Positions 7,361-15,744 of a stretch of 64,000 bases of DNA are shown one piece after another. The stretch spans positions 62,001-126,000 of the forward strand of contig CADCVH010000001.1 of the NCBI GenBank assembly GCA_902806085.1, read 5' to 3'. The translations under genes were made by a program, and so were the position numbers. Each line of letters starts with the position of its first letter. Position 1 is the stretch's first letter. The stretch comes from an uncultured Rubrobacteraceae bacterium (lineage in GTDB: Bacteria > Actinomycetota > Rubrobacteria > Rubrobacterales > Rubrobacteraceae). The notes below the pieces were generated by a model. It was not told the DNA's origin and searched no databases. It saw nothing but the letters and a program-made list of their open reading frames with translations.

Positions 7361-9109
7361 GTGAGGGGGGTCGAGACGGCCAGGAACCGGCTCTTCGGCG
7401 CGGACCGCAAGGAGGGCGGGGAGAGGGGGCGGCGTCCCGGACGTCTGCTCGTCGCCTTCAAGGCCTTCGCCGTGCTCGCGCTCGTCGGCGCGACCGTCTT
7501 CGGGCTCATGAGCGCCGGGCTCTACGAAGACGAGCTGTGGCTGCCGGTGGCCGCCAGCGTGCTGGTGCTGCTCTTCACGACCGTGCTCGCGCGCGGCTTC
7601 TACGGCGGGGTGTCGCGGGAGGGGTGGGTCCTGATCTCGCTCCTCGCCCTCCTCGTCCTCGTGAAGGGGCTCTCCATGATCTGGACGATAAGCGAGACGG
7701 AGACTATAAAGGAGGCCTTGCGGGCCTCGATGTACCTGGCGGCCTTCGCCGTCGCCCTGGCCGTGGACGTCACCGTGCCGCGCCTCGGGTGGGCGTTGGT
7801 GGTCTCCATGGCGGTGTTGCTTGGCGCGTTCCGGGAGACCTCCTACTGGTTCGCCCTGCTCCTGCTGCTCCTGGCGGCCGTCGTCGGGGCGAGCGCCTTC
7901 GCCCGGGGCGGCCTGCCCGGACACCGGCAGGTGGGCCCCCTGGTGGACGGCCTCGGCCTGGCCGTGGGCGCGGTGGCGGGATACGGGCTCCTGCAGAAAG
8001 CCTACCCGCAGGACTACGAGATCACGTCCATAGACGGTTACAGGGTGGACTCCACTTTGGGATACCCGAACACGGCGGCCGCCGTCCTCGGCATGGGGGC
8101 GCTGCTCGCGCTCTCGCGGATGACCGCGCTGCGCAACCCCCTCTGGCGGGGGCTCTACGCCGCGCTCGTGCTCGGCTCCCTGGTCACGCTCTACCTCACC
8201 CTCTCCCGCGGCGGCATCTGGTCCTTCGGGGTGGGCCTCGGCGTCCTCTTCGCGCTCGGCAACAACCGCCTGCAGATGCTCGCCAACTTTCTCCTCGTCT
8301 GCGCCCCCGGCGCCTGGCTCTGGTGGCGGATGCAAGACCTCGGGGCGCTCCTGAACCCCAGCGCGCCCGTGCAAGAGAAGGTCGCCGACGGGCTCGCCTT
8401 CCGGAACGACCTGATCCTGGCCCTCTTCGTCGCCTTCGTGCTGCAGGCGGCCTACGCCCTCTTCGTCTCCCGCTACGAGCTGACCTCTATAGCGAGGCGC
8501 TACGTCGGCCTCGCGGTCGGAGCCCTCGGGGCCCTGGCGGCGGCGGCGCTCGCGGTGGCGGTGGTGGCGGGGTACGGCGGGATCGGCCGGGCCGCCCGCG
8601 CGATCTTCAGCAACCCGGACCAGGAGGGAAACGCCGCCCAGAGGCTCGTCTCCCTGGGCGTGGGCTTCAGGGCCGAGTACTGGAAGGTGGGCTGGAACGC
8701 CTGGCTGGAACGCCCCTTCACCGGGACCGGGGCTGGCACTTTCCAGTACACGTGGCTCGAAAACCGGCAGGGCATCCAGGGCGTAAAGCAGATCCACAAC
8801 CTCTACCTGGAGCAGGGCACCGAGACCGGGATCGTCGCCTTCCTGGCCCTTCTGGCCTTCGCGGGCTTTCTCCTCTTCTACACCGGCAGGGCCGCCTGGC
8901 GGTACCGGCCGGAGGGCGAGGGCAGGCTCCTGCTCGCCGGGCTCGTGGCGGCCGTGACGGTCTACCTGGTCTCCTCGATTTTCGAGTGGCACTGGTACCT
9001 GCCGGGCTCGACGCTCTTCTTCTTCGTGGTCGCCGCCGTCGCCGTGCGGCTGGCCCGGGCCGAAGACCCCCCGAAGACCGCCGCCGACGACGAGACCGTC
9101 CCCGGCTGA
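7361..9109 (+). CDS. O-antigen polymerase/ligase family protein (Wzy-like)
   Basis: The 582-residue protein has about 12 membrane helices. The Wzy_C hallmark TLSRGGIW lies near residue 285. The large external loop carries ERPFTGTGAGTFQYTW and IHNLYLEQGTETGIV, typical of O-antigen polymerases and ligases. It joins repeat units at the outer face of the membrane. Its position after the Wzz/CpsD-like pair argues for polymerase rather than ligase. GTG 7361 is the most upstream start with a sensible cytoplasmic N-terminus. Confidence 0.85.
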   Translation: MRGVETARNRLFGADRKEGGERGRRPGRLLVAFKAFAVLALVGATVFGLMSAGLYEDELWLPVAASVLVLLFTTVLARGFYGGVSREGWVLISLLALLVLVKGLSMIWTISETETIKEALRASMYLAAFAVALAVDVTVPRLGWALVVSMAVLLGAFRETSYWFALLLLLLAAVVGASAFARGGLPGHRQVGPLVDGLGLAVGAVAGYGLLQKAYPQDYEITSIDGYRVDSTLGYPNTAAAVLGMGALLALSRMTALRNPLWRGLYAALVLGSLVTLYLTLSRGGIWSFGVGLGVLFALGNNRLQMLANFLLVCAPGAWLWWRMQDLGALLNPSAPVQEKVADGLAFRNDLILALFVAFVLQAAYALFVSRYELTSIARRYVGLAVGALGALAAAALAVAVVAGYGGIGRAARAIFSNPDQEGNAAQRLVSLGVGFRAEYWKVGWNAWLERPFTGTGAGTFQYTWLENRQGIQGVKQIHNLYLEQGTETGIVAFLALLAFAGFLLFYTGRAAWRYRPEGEGRLLLAGLVAAVTVYLVSSIFEWHWYLPGSTLFFFVVAAVAVRLARAEDPPKTAADDETVPG

Positions 9110-9132
9110 GGGAGGCCGCCGCGGGCCCCTCG

Positions 9133-10053
9133 GTGGTCGGGGACCGTCTCGGGAGGCTCCTGGGCGGCCTCTACCTCGACCTGGCGGGGGACCACCGCGG
9201 CTCCGTCTTTCTCGCCGGAACCGGGCGCAGCGGGACGACGTGGCTGGGCGGCCTCGTGAACCACGACCGGCGCTACCGCTACGTCTTCGAGCCGTTTCAC
9301 CCCGGAAAGGTGGAGGCTTTCGGCGGTTTCCTGAGCAAGCAGTACCTCAGGCCCGGCGATCGGCGGGAGGAGTTCCTGGATCCGGCCCGGCGGGTCCTCT
9401 CCGGTGGGATCCGGAACGGCTGGACGGACCGGGGCGGCGCCCTCCTGGCCCGGCGGCGGCTCGTCAAGGACATAAGGGCGAACCTGCTGCTCGGCTGGAT
9501 GGCCGAAAACTTCCCCGGCATGCCCATCGTGCTGCTCATGCGCCACCCGGGCGCCGTCGTCTCTTCCCGGCTCGCGCTCGGGTGGCGCGACAACCTAATG
9601 GAGACGATGGGCCAGGGGGATCTCGTAGGGGACCACCTCCTGCCGATGGAGAGCGAGATCCTGGCCGCCCGCGACCCCTTCGAGCGGCACCTCTTTCTCT
9701 GGTGCATAGACAACTACGTGCCCCTCAGGCAATTCCCGCCCGGCGGCATCCACCTCGCTTTTTACGAGAACTTGCTCCTGGACCCGGAGCCCGAACTGCG
9801 CCGCCTGTTCGCTTTTCTCGGCCAGGACTTCGACGGGAGGGTCCTTCGCCGGGTAGGCCGGGCTTCCCCGACGAGCCGGCGAGACGCCTCCCCGGGCCAT
9901 CCGGTCGACGGGTGGCCTCGTGGGGTGAAGGGACGCCGGCTGGAGAGGACCCTGGAGATCCTGGGCCTCTTCGGCCTGGACCGCGTCTACGGCGAGGGGC
10001 CCGTGCCCGACCCCTCCGGCGCCCGCGCCCTCATGGCCGAAATCCGGGGGTAG
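9133..10053 (+). CDS. PAPS-dependent sulfotransferase
   Basis: The protein has 306 residues from GTG 9133. The phosphosulfate-binding loop GTGRSGTTWL lies about 25 residues in, and the 3'-phosphate site MRHPGAVVSSR near residue 137. YENLL and LFAFLG motifs follow. It would transfer sulfate from PAPS to a sugar hydroxyl, on a lipid-linked repeat unit if cytoplasmic. The region upstream in the same frame belongs to the polymerase gene in another frame. With the second sulfotransferase at 18842 it implies a sulfated polysaccharide. Confidence 0.86.
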   Translation: MVGDRLGRLLGGLYLDLAGDHRGSVFLAGTGRSGTTWLGGLVNHDRRYRYVFEPFHPGKVEAFGGFLSKQYLRPGDRREEFLDPARRVLSGGIRNGWTDRGGALLARRRLVKDIRANLLLGWMAENFPGMPIVLLMRHPGAVVSSRLALGWRDNLMETMGQGDLVGDHLLPMESEILAARDPFERHLFLWCIDNYVPLRQFPPGGIHLAFYENLLLDPEPELRRLFAFLGQDFDGRVLRRVGRASPTSRRDASPGHPVDGWPRGVKGRRLERTLEILGLFGLDRVYGEGPVPDPSGARALMAEIRG

Positions 10054-10057
10054 GCGG

Positions 10058-11188
10058 GTGCCAAGGCCTCCCGTCGTTATCCTCTCCGGCGTACGCTGGG
10101 GCTTTCTCTGGCAGCGTCACCAAACGCTCGCCACGCTCTTCGACCGGGCCGGATACCCCACCGTCTTCGTGGAGACGACCGGCCTCGCCAACCCACGACC
10201 GTCAGCCTTCCTCAGGGTCGCAGCGAGGCTGCGTAAGGCCGGGTCCGGGGCCAAACGCCAGGGCGACGGGCCCCGGGTCTATTCCCCGCTCGCGCTGCCG
10301 CCGACCCTCCGGGTCTTCCGGGCGGCGAACCGCAGGCTTCTGCTGCCGCGGGTCGCGCGGGACCTCCGCAAACTCCTGGGCGAGAGGGCCATCGTGGTGG
10401 CCTATCCGCCGACCCGCACGACGCTCGACCTGATCCCGCGCCTCGACCCCCGCCTCGTCCTCTACGACTGCGCGGACGACTACGAGCACTTCCCCGGCGC
10501 CCCGAAAGACATAGCGGCCACCGAGGAGGAGCTCTTCGCGCGGGCCGACCTCGTCTCCTGCACCTCCGGACCCTTGCTCGAGAAGGCCAGGCGCACGAGG
10601 CCCGACGCATTTCGGAGCGGCCCGGCGGTGGACTACGGGCGGTTCGCCGCCCTGCGGGAACAGCCCCGCGCCTTGCCGGTGCGCACGGTGTGCTTCTTCG
10701 GGCACCTGGGCCGGGAGCGTCTGGACTTCGACGTCCTGCGGGCGGTCGCCCGCGCGGGCTTCCGGGTGAGGTTGTTGGGGGACGCGGGACGCGCGGAGAA
10801 GGGTTTCCTCGAAAGACCGAACGTGGAGTACCGTGGGGAGGTCCCCCATGGGCGGTTGCCGGCGGCACTCGCGGGCGTGGACGCCTTCGTGTTGCCGTAC
10901 AAAGCGGGCGGCCTGACGCGCGCGATCTCGCCCGCCAAGACCTACGAGTGCCTCGCCACCGGCCGGCCCATCGTGGCGTCCCCGCTCCCGGACCTGGGGG
11001 AGATCTCGGACCACGTGTACCTGGAGAGTCATCCCGAAGGCTTCGTAAAAGCCCTGCGGAACCTGCCGCACACGGAGACCGATGAGAGAGCCCGGGCCAG
11101 GACCGAACTGGCGCGGCAGAACTCGTGGGAAGCGCGGTTTCGGGAGCTGGAGGAGGGCGTGCTGCGCGCTTTGGAAGGCCGGACGTGA
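10058..11188 (+). CDS. GT-B glycosyltransferase (GT1/GT4-like)
   Basis: The protein has 376 residues. The N-terminal Rossmann half begins VVILSGVRWGFLWQRHQTLA, as in glycosyltransferases of surface-polymer loci. The C-terminal half has YRGEVPHGRLPAALAGVDAFVLPY and SPAKTYECLATGRPIVAS, the nucleotide-sugar end of GT-B enzymes. It should add one sugar to the lipid-linked repeat unit on the cytoplasmic face. The start is GTG 10058, four bases after the sulfotransferase stop; its stop overlaps the next start as GTGA. Confidence 0.87.
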   Translation: MPRPPVVILSGVRWGFLWQRHQTLATLFDRAGYPTVFVETTGLANPRPSAFLRVAARLRKAGSGAKRQGDGPRVYSPLALPPTLRVFRAANRRLLLPRVARDLRKLLGERAIVVAYPPTRTTLDLIPRLDPRLVLYDCADDYEHFPGAPKDIAATEEELFARADLVSCTSGPLLEKARRTRPDAFRSGPAVDYGRFAALREQPRALPVRTVCFFGHLGRERLDFDVLRAVARAGFRVRLLGDAGRAEKGFLERPNVEYRGEVPHGRLPAALAGVDAFVLPYKAGGLTRAISPAKTYECLATGRPIVASPLPDLGEISDHVYLESHPEGFVKALRNLPHTETDERARARTELARQNSWEARFRELEEGVLRALEGRT

Positions 11189-11943
11189 GCCGTCCCGGCC
11201 GGGTCGAGGTGCTCGGGGTCGGGGTGGACCCGGCGACCGTGGACGGGTTGCACGCGGAGATACGGCGCCTCGTCCGCCGCCGGGGCGGGGTCGTGCTCAA
11301 CGCCAACGCCCACTGCCTCAACCTATGTTACAGAGACCCCGCGCTGCGCCGGTTCTTCGGCGCGGCCGACCTCGTCTTCTGCGACGGGGCAGGCGTGAAG
11401 CTGGCGGCGAGGATGCTTGGGGGGCGACTTCCCGAGAGGATCACCTACGCCGACTGGCTCCCGCGCCTCGCGGACTTCGCCGAAGAGGAAGGCCTCTCGC
11501 TCTTCTTTTTGGGCGCCCGGCCCGGCGTGGCCGAGAGGGCCGCGAAGAGGCTCCGGGCGACGCGCCCGGCCCTGAAAGTCGTCGGCGTCCGGCACGGCTA
11601 CTTTGACCGGGACGCGGACGGCGCGGAGAACGGGGTCGTGGTGGCGGAGATCAACGCCGCCAGGCCGGACGTGCTCCTCCTCGGCCTCGGCATGCCCCTC
11701 CAGGAACGTTGGCTGATGGAGAACCGGCGCAGGCTGGACGTCGGCGTCGCCCTCACGGGCGGGGCCGTCTTCGATTACGCTTCGGGCGGGCTGCGTCGCG
11801 GCCCACGCCTCCTCACGGACAACGGCCTGGAATGGCTCGCGCGGCTCCTCGTGGAGCCCCGGCGGCTGTGGCGGCGGTACCTGCTCGGCAACCCGCTCTT
11901 CCTGTTGCGCGTGCTGCGCCAGCGCCTGGGGGGCCCCCGGTGA
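11185..11943 (+). CDS. WecG/TagA/CpsF family glycosyltransferase (GT26)
   Basis: The protein has 252 residues from GTG 11185, which overlaps the previous stop by four bases. Family motifs: LNANAHCLNL, FCDGAGVKLAAR, YADWLP, LFFLGARPGVAERAA, LLLGLGMPLQERW and ALTGGAVFDYASG. The family transfers ManNAc(A)-type sugars to undecaprenyl-linked acceptors. It is probably the second transferase of the repeat unit. The basic C-terminal helix (RLLVEPRRLWRRYLL) is the usual membrane-association segment. Confidence 0.9.
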   Translation: MSRPGRVEVLGVGVDPATVDGLHAEIRRLVRRRGGVVLNANAHCLNLCYRDPALRRFFGAADLVFCDGAGVKLAARMLGGRLPERITYADWLPRLADFAEEEGLSLFFLGARPGVAERAAKRLRATRPALKVVGVRHGYFDRDADGAENGVVVAEINAARPDVLLLGLGMPLQERWLMENRRRLDVGVALTGGAVFDYASGGLRRGPRLLTDNGLEWLARLLVEPRRLWRRYLLGNPLFLLRVLRQRLGGPR

Positions 11944-12100
11944 CGGAGCGTCCATAGAGAGGGAGGGCCGAACATATCCAACGTCCCCGCGCCACGTCTC
12001 TACAAGATATTGCAAGTGTAAGACGACACCCTTAATCATTTTGCGATTTTGTTCGATAATACGTTTATAGCAAAAGAGACTTTACCTTGAGGGGGGAAAG

Positions 12101-13552
12101 TTGCGACACGGAGTTTTGGCCTTGTTGACCCTGACGTTGGCGACAGCCATGGGGGCGGTTGTTTCCGTGGCCGGCGTGCAGGCCCAGCAGGCAACGGACG
12201 GGACCGCCACCCAGAAGACGGGGGGGGATGCGGTCGGGGCCTCGGTCGTGCACCCCGCGAAATGGGTCGTCGAGCGCGAGCCTTACACCTTCGACAAGAC
12301 TTACGGTTACACGCTGTGGTACCCGGACACCGAGGAGGCCCACGATCACGGAGGGAGACCCGCGCTTAGGGTCGCGCTGGCCTACGACCTCCAGCCCGGG
12401 GACATCGAAGACGAGGTCCGCGCCACGCTCGCCGACTACCCGGACCTGCCGGTGGGGCGGCAGGAGGTGAAGGTCGCCAGGAGACACGAGGGCGTGGCGG
12501 TCGGCCCCATCCCGGGCAGCACGCCGTTTACGCGGATCTACGTGCCGGTCAACGGTCGGGTGTACAGCATCAACGTATACTCCGAGGAGCCGGGCGAGGA
12601 GGGCCTCGACTCGGACGACAAGGCCTCGCTCTCCGACGTTCGCTTCGAGCGGCCGTCGCGGTCGGTGGGCGCGCTCGGGTTGCCGAAGGCCAACTCGTCA
12701 GAGGAGCTGTACCTCTCCGGCGCCGAGGCGCGCGCGGTGCAACGCCAGGAGGACGGCAAGGTGCCCGCGGAGTCCGCCACCCGGTACTCCGTTGAGGACG
12801 GGGCTCCGGCCACGGCCGCGCGGACGACGACGAAGGCCGGCGGCGAGGCGCGTATCACAGAGGGTTGCTGGCGGGCCGACCCAGGCTTCTACGTGCAGAC
12901 CCAGCACGGGTACGGTGCCAACGGCTCCAGCAAAGACGGCATACCTACCGGGTGGAGCCAGATCGGCATCCCCAACTTCTGGGGCCAGTACACCCACGGC
13001 AACCTCGGCTACGGTCGGTGCACCGAACCCTACTACGCCAACGACAAGTACGCCGTGGACTACCCGCTCAACAGAGGGAACTACGTCTTCTCGCCCTTCA
13101 AGTGCGGGCGCGTGACCTACGCCGGCCGCAACCAGACCCATGCGGACTACGGGATCTTCGTCTCGATCCGGGCGTGCAACGGCAAGTACGTCAACCTTTC
13201 GGCGCACCTGGATGCCCTCGGGGTCAACGGCGGGGACAGGTTGAGCAGGGGTGACGCGGTGACGAAGGACACCGTGATCGGCTACGCCGGCAACACCGGC
13301 GGGGGGTCCATCCCGGTCGGCAGGGTGCACCTCCACACGGCATTCTACCGCTACCCGAAGGCGAACCCGGACGGCTCGCCCTACGGGGGCGCGGGTTTGC
13401 AGGTTACCCGCAACCGCTACGTCGGCACCGCGGCGCGCAGGAGCGGCTTCAAGGTCGACTCACACGTCTACGACTACGCGAAGGTCACGCCCAGAAAGGC
13501 CGCCTGCCGTGAGGGAATACGGTGTGGGGAGCAATACCTGGTAAGCAACTGA
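12101..13552 (+). CDS. secreted M23-like protein with incomplete zinc site
   Basis: The 483-residue protein has a signal peptide (about 1-28). A first domain (about 45-190) is of unknown type, and a C-terminal domain (about 260-460) resembles M23/LytM peptidases. Of the M23 motifs, SAHLD and the HLH pair (H410, H412) are there, and D320 in KYAVD. The first zinc ligand of HxxxD is a lysine (K316). Either the zinc site is lost or the domain only binds cell wall. TTG 12101 follows GGGGGGAAAG. The 157 bases upstream are AT-rich and probably hold its promoter. Confidence 0.72.
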   Translation: MRHGVLALLTLTLATAMGAVVSVAGVQAQQATDGTATQKTGGDAVGASVVHPAKWVVEREPYTFDKTYGYTLWYPDTEEAHDHGGRPALRVALAYDLQPGDIEDEVRATLADYPDLPVGRQEVKVARRHEGVAVGPIPGSTPFTRIYVPVNGRVYSINVYSEEPGEEGLDSDDKASLSDVRFERPSRSVGALGLPKANSSEELYLSGAEARAVQRQEDGKVPAESATRYSVEDGAPATAARTTTKAGGEARITEGCWRADPGFYVQTQHGYGANGSSKDGIPTGWSQIGIPNFWGQYTHGNLGYGRCTEPYYANDKYAVDYPLNRGNYVFSPFKCGRVTYAGRNQTHADYGIFVSIRACNGKYVNLSAHLDALGVNGGDRLSRGDAVTKDTVIGYAGNTGGGSIPVGRVHLHTAFYRYPKANPDGSPYGGAGLQVTRNRYVGTAARRSGFKVDSHVYDYAKVTPRKAACREGIRCGEQYLVSN

Positions 13553-13582
13553 ATCACGGGTTTCTCTAAAAGGACCGCACGC

Positions 13583-13606
13583 GGGGCGGACGGTATACTC
13601 CGCCCC
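13583..13606 (+). promoter_or_regulatory. -10 box inside a GC-rich inverted repeat
   Basis: GGGGCGG (13583-13589) and CCGCCCC (13600-13606) flank a loop that contains TATACT (13594-13599). The arrangement suggests an operator over the promoter of the sugar transferase that starts at 13618. Confidence 0.5.
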
Positions 13607-13617
13607 GGTAGGCCCTC

Positions 13618-15006
13618 GTGCGAATCCTGAAAAACATCCCGAAGAGGCTCCTAGGTTTGAAGACCTTGCGCCGTACCTTGAGCGTGGTGGTCCTCGCGCT
13701 TCTGGACGGGGCCGCGCTCCTCTTCGGGTTGCTCGGGGCGGTGCGGCTCCTGGACGGCGCCGGGGGAGACCGGATGCTCTCGCTCTTCCCGCTCCTGATC
13801 GGCGGTTGGGTTGTGGTGTGCGCCGCCTTCCGGCTCTACGACCGGGCGCCGGTAAGGCGCAACCCGGGGGCTTTGATCGGGTCGTCCGCCTGCTGGGCGG
13901 GCCTCGCGCTCCTGGGGGCAGCGGTCTACCCGGAGAGCGGCCTGGGCCTCGCCGGCGTTCTCCTCTCCGCCCTTCTGGCCTTCGTCTTCGCCGGCGCCCT
14001 GAGGTTCCTCTTCGAGTGGGGTGTGGCGCGGGTCTACCGCCGCGGTCTCGGGCAGACGCCCGTGCTGGTGGCCGGCCGGGAGCAAGACCGGGCGCGGGTC
14101 TCGCGGACGATGGGGCGGGCGGGCGGGGCCTACGTCCTGGCGGGCGAGGTGGACCTTGTGGGTAGTGGCGCGGACCTGGCGGCGCTTCGGGCCGCCCTGG
14201 ACAGGACGGGCGCCCGCATCGTCGTGCTCGCCGGGGCCGAGCGGCTGCCGGACGACGAGCTTCTCGAGCTACTGCACTCCGTACGATTGCGCGGTGTGCC
14301 CCTGCGCGTGGCGCCCGGCGCCCTCGCCCTGATGCGGGGCCGGACCATCCTGTCCGAGGGTATGGGTATGCCGCTGCTAGAAGTCCGCTACCCCCGGCTC
14401 GACAACTCCCAGCGCGCCCTCAAGCGCGCCCTCGACGTCGCCGTCTCGGTGGCCGGCCTACTGGTGATCTCGCCGCTACTCCTCGCCATCGCGCTGGCCG
14501 TCCGGCTCGACTCCCCGGGCCCGGTGCTTTTCAGGCAGAAGCGGGTGGGGGCGGACGAGAAGACCTTCGTCTGCCTCATGTTCCGGTCCATGCGGGCCGA
14601 CGCCGAGGGGCTGCAAGAGGAGATGGAGGAGATGAACGAGGCCGAGGGGCCGGTCTTCAAGATCAGGCACGATCCCCGCGTGACCCGCGTTGGCAGGTCC
14701 CTGCGGCGCTGGAGCCTGGACGAGTTGCCGCAGCTCGTCAACGTGCTCAAGGGAGAGATGAGCCTCGTGGGGCCGAGGCCGCTGCCGGTTCGGGATTTCT
14801 TGAGGATGGAGGAGGAGCACAAGCGCAGGCTCGGCGCGGTGCCGGGGATGACCGGGTACTGGCAGATCAGTGGCCGCAGCGACCTCTCGTTCGAGGACAT
14901 GGTCCGCCTCGACCTCTACTACATGGAGAACTGGTCGCTCTCTTTCGACCTCAAGATCATACTGAAGACCCTCGGCGCCGTCCGGCGCCGGGAAGGAGCG
15001 TACTAG
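13618..15006 (+). CDS. polyprenyl-phosphate sugar-1-phosphate transferase (WbaP/WcaJ type)
   Basis: The 462-residue protein has four N-terminal membrane helices, a nucleotide-binding-like middle domain, and a fifth helix at KRALDVAVSVAGLLVISP. The PF02397 catalytic domain follows: SPGPVLFRQKRVG, FKIRHDPRVTRVGR, SLDELPQLVNVLKGEMSLVG and GYWQISGR. It starts repeat-unit synthesis by moving a hexose-1-phosphate to undecaprenyl phosphate at the inner face. It starts with GTG 13618 and has its own promoter region. Confidence 0.93.
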   Translation: MRILKNIPKRLLGLKTLRRTLSVVVLALLDGAALLFGLLGAVRLLDGAGGDRMLSLFPLLIGGWVVVCAAFRLYDRAPVRRNPGALIGSSACWAGLALLGAAVYPESGLGLAGVLLSALLAFVFAGALRFLFEWGVARVYRRGLGQTPVLVAGREQDRARVSRTMGRAGGAYVLAGEVDLVGSGADLAALRAALDRTGARIVVLAGAERLPDDELLELLHSVRLRGVPLRVAPGALALMRGRTILSEGMGMPLLEVRYPRLDNSQRALKRALDVAVSVAGLLVISPLLLAIALAVRLDSPGPVLFRQKRVGADEKTFVCLMFRSMRADAEGLQEEMEEMNEAEGPVFKIRHDPRVTRVGRSLRRWSLDELPQLVNVLKGEMSLVGPRPLPVRDFLRMEEEHKRRLGAVPGMTGYWQISGRSDLSFEDMVRLDLYYMENWSLSFDLKIILKTLGAVRRREGAY

Positions 15007-15052
15007 CCGTCAGCACGGCCCGCGCGATGGCGACGGCCTCACAAATTCTCCA

Positions 15053-15092
15053 CGGCGGTTCGCGGGATACTCCCGGTCTTCGCGAACCGCCG
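15053..15092 (+). terminator. perfect 12-bp inverted repeat after the sugar transferase
   Basis: CGGCGGTTCGCG (15053-15064) pairs with CGCGAACCGCCG (15081-15092). A weak T run follows. It probably ends the sugar-transferase transcript or works for both converging genes. Confidence 0.6.
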
Positions 15093-15105
15093 CGGGCTTT
15101 CCGGC

Positions 15106-15147
15106 CCGACGCGCCTAACGCCGACGCGCCTAACGCCGACGCGCTAC
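15106..15147. repeat. 15-bp tandem repeat, about 2.7 copies
   Basis: CCGACGCGCCTAACG occurs at 15106-15120 and 15121-15135, followed by a partial copy. It lies just past the stop of the minus-strand gene at 15171. Confidence 0.75.
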
Positions 15148-15170
15148 TTCATGAAGGGGCCTATACGCCT

Positions 15171-15530
15171 CTACTGTGAGACGTCGAGGGCTCCGGCCGT
15201 GGCGAAGTCGCCGCCGAAGAAGGTGCTCTCGGCGACCACGTCGTTCTCGACCGGGCCCACGCCGGCCACGGCGAAGTTGGAATTCAGCGGCTCGTTTACG
15301 CCGAGGGCGAAGGGGTTCGGCGGGAAGGGGTTGCCGGCCACCGCTATGTCGGTGCCGAGGGGCAGGGTCGGGGCGGGCCCGCCGGCCAGAGCCGGGCTAC
15401 CGGCAACCGTTATGTTCTCCGAGATGGGGCCCGCCACAAGGCCGCCCACCGATACCGTGTCCGCCGAGGCCGGGGCGGCCATCGCCAGCACCATCGCCGC
15501 GGTCGCCGCTATCGCCATCAGTCTCTTCAT
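15171..15530 (-). CDS. small secreted protein with degenerate VAG repeats
   Basis: The protein has 119 residues. A signal peptide (MKRLMAIAATAAMVLAMAAPASA) is followed by about five short units of the form (I/F)xVAGxP: LVAGPI, ITVAGSP, IAVAGNP, FAVAGVG and FATAG, spaced 15-25 residues. It has no cysteine and little charge, so a small beta-structured surface or matrix protein is likely; I recognise no family. ATG 15530 has GGAGGAGCG just upstream. It lies between the sugar transferase and sulfatase-like genes on the opposite strand. Confidence 0.7.
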   Translation of the reverse strand: MKRLMAIAATAAMVLAMAAPASADTVSVGGLVAGPISENITVAGSPALAGGPAPTLPLGTDIAVAGNPFPPNPFALGVNEPLNSNFAVAGVGPVENDVVAESTFFGGDFATAGALDVSQ

Positions 15531-15744
15531 CGCTCCTCCAGACGTTTTTCGGCGGACGATCCTACACCGCCCGACTCCCTCCCTACAGTCTAAACACGAT
15601 GGATCGTAACAATCAATACAGAATTCGGCGTATTTAGAGGCGGGGTTCGGGGCGTCGCGGCCATCGGGGCGGTTTGATCTAGAATAGGCCGCGGCGCACC
15701 GGTCGAGATCCGGACGCGAAGAATCTTTTTTCGGAGGTAAGAGC

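Noticed and set aside
7154-8992. Long minus-strand open frame (612 codons)
   Set aside because: It is antisense to the Wzy-like polymerase and reads as Arg/Gly/Glu-rich low-complexity protein, the usual shadow of high-GC genes.
7537-9132. Upstream part of the open frame that ends with the sulfotransferase
   Set aside because: It is an alternate frame of the polymerase gene; sulfotransferase homology starts only at GTG 9133.
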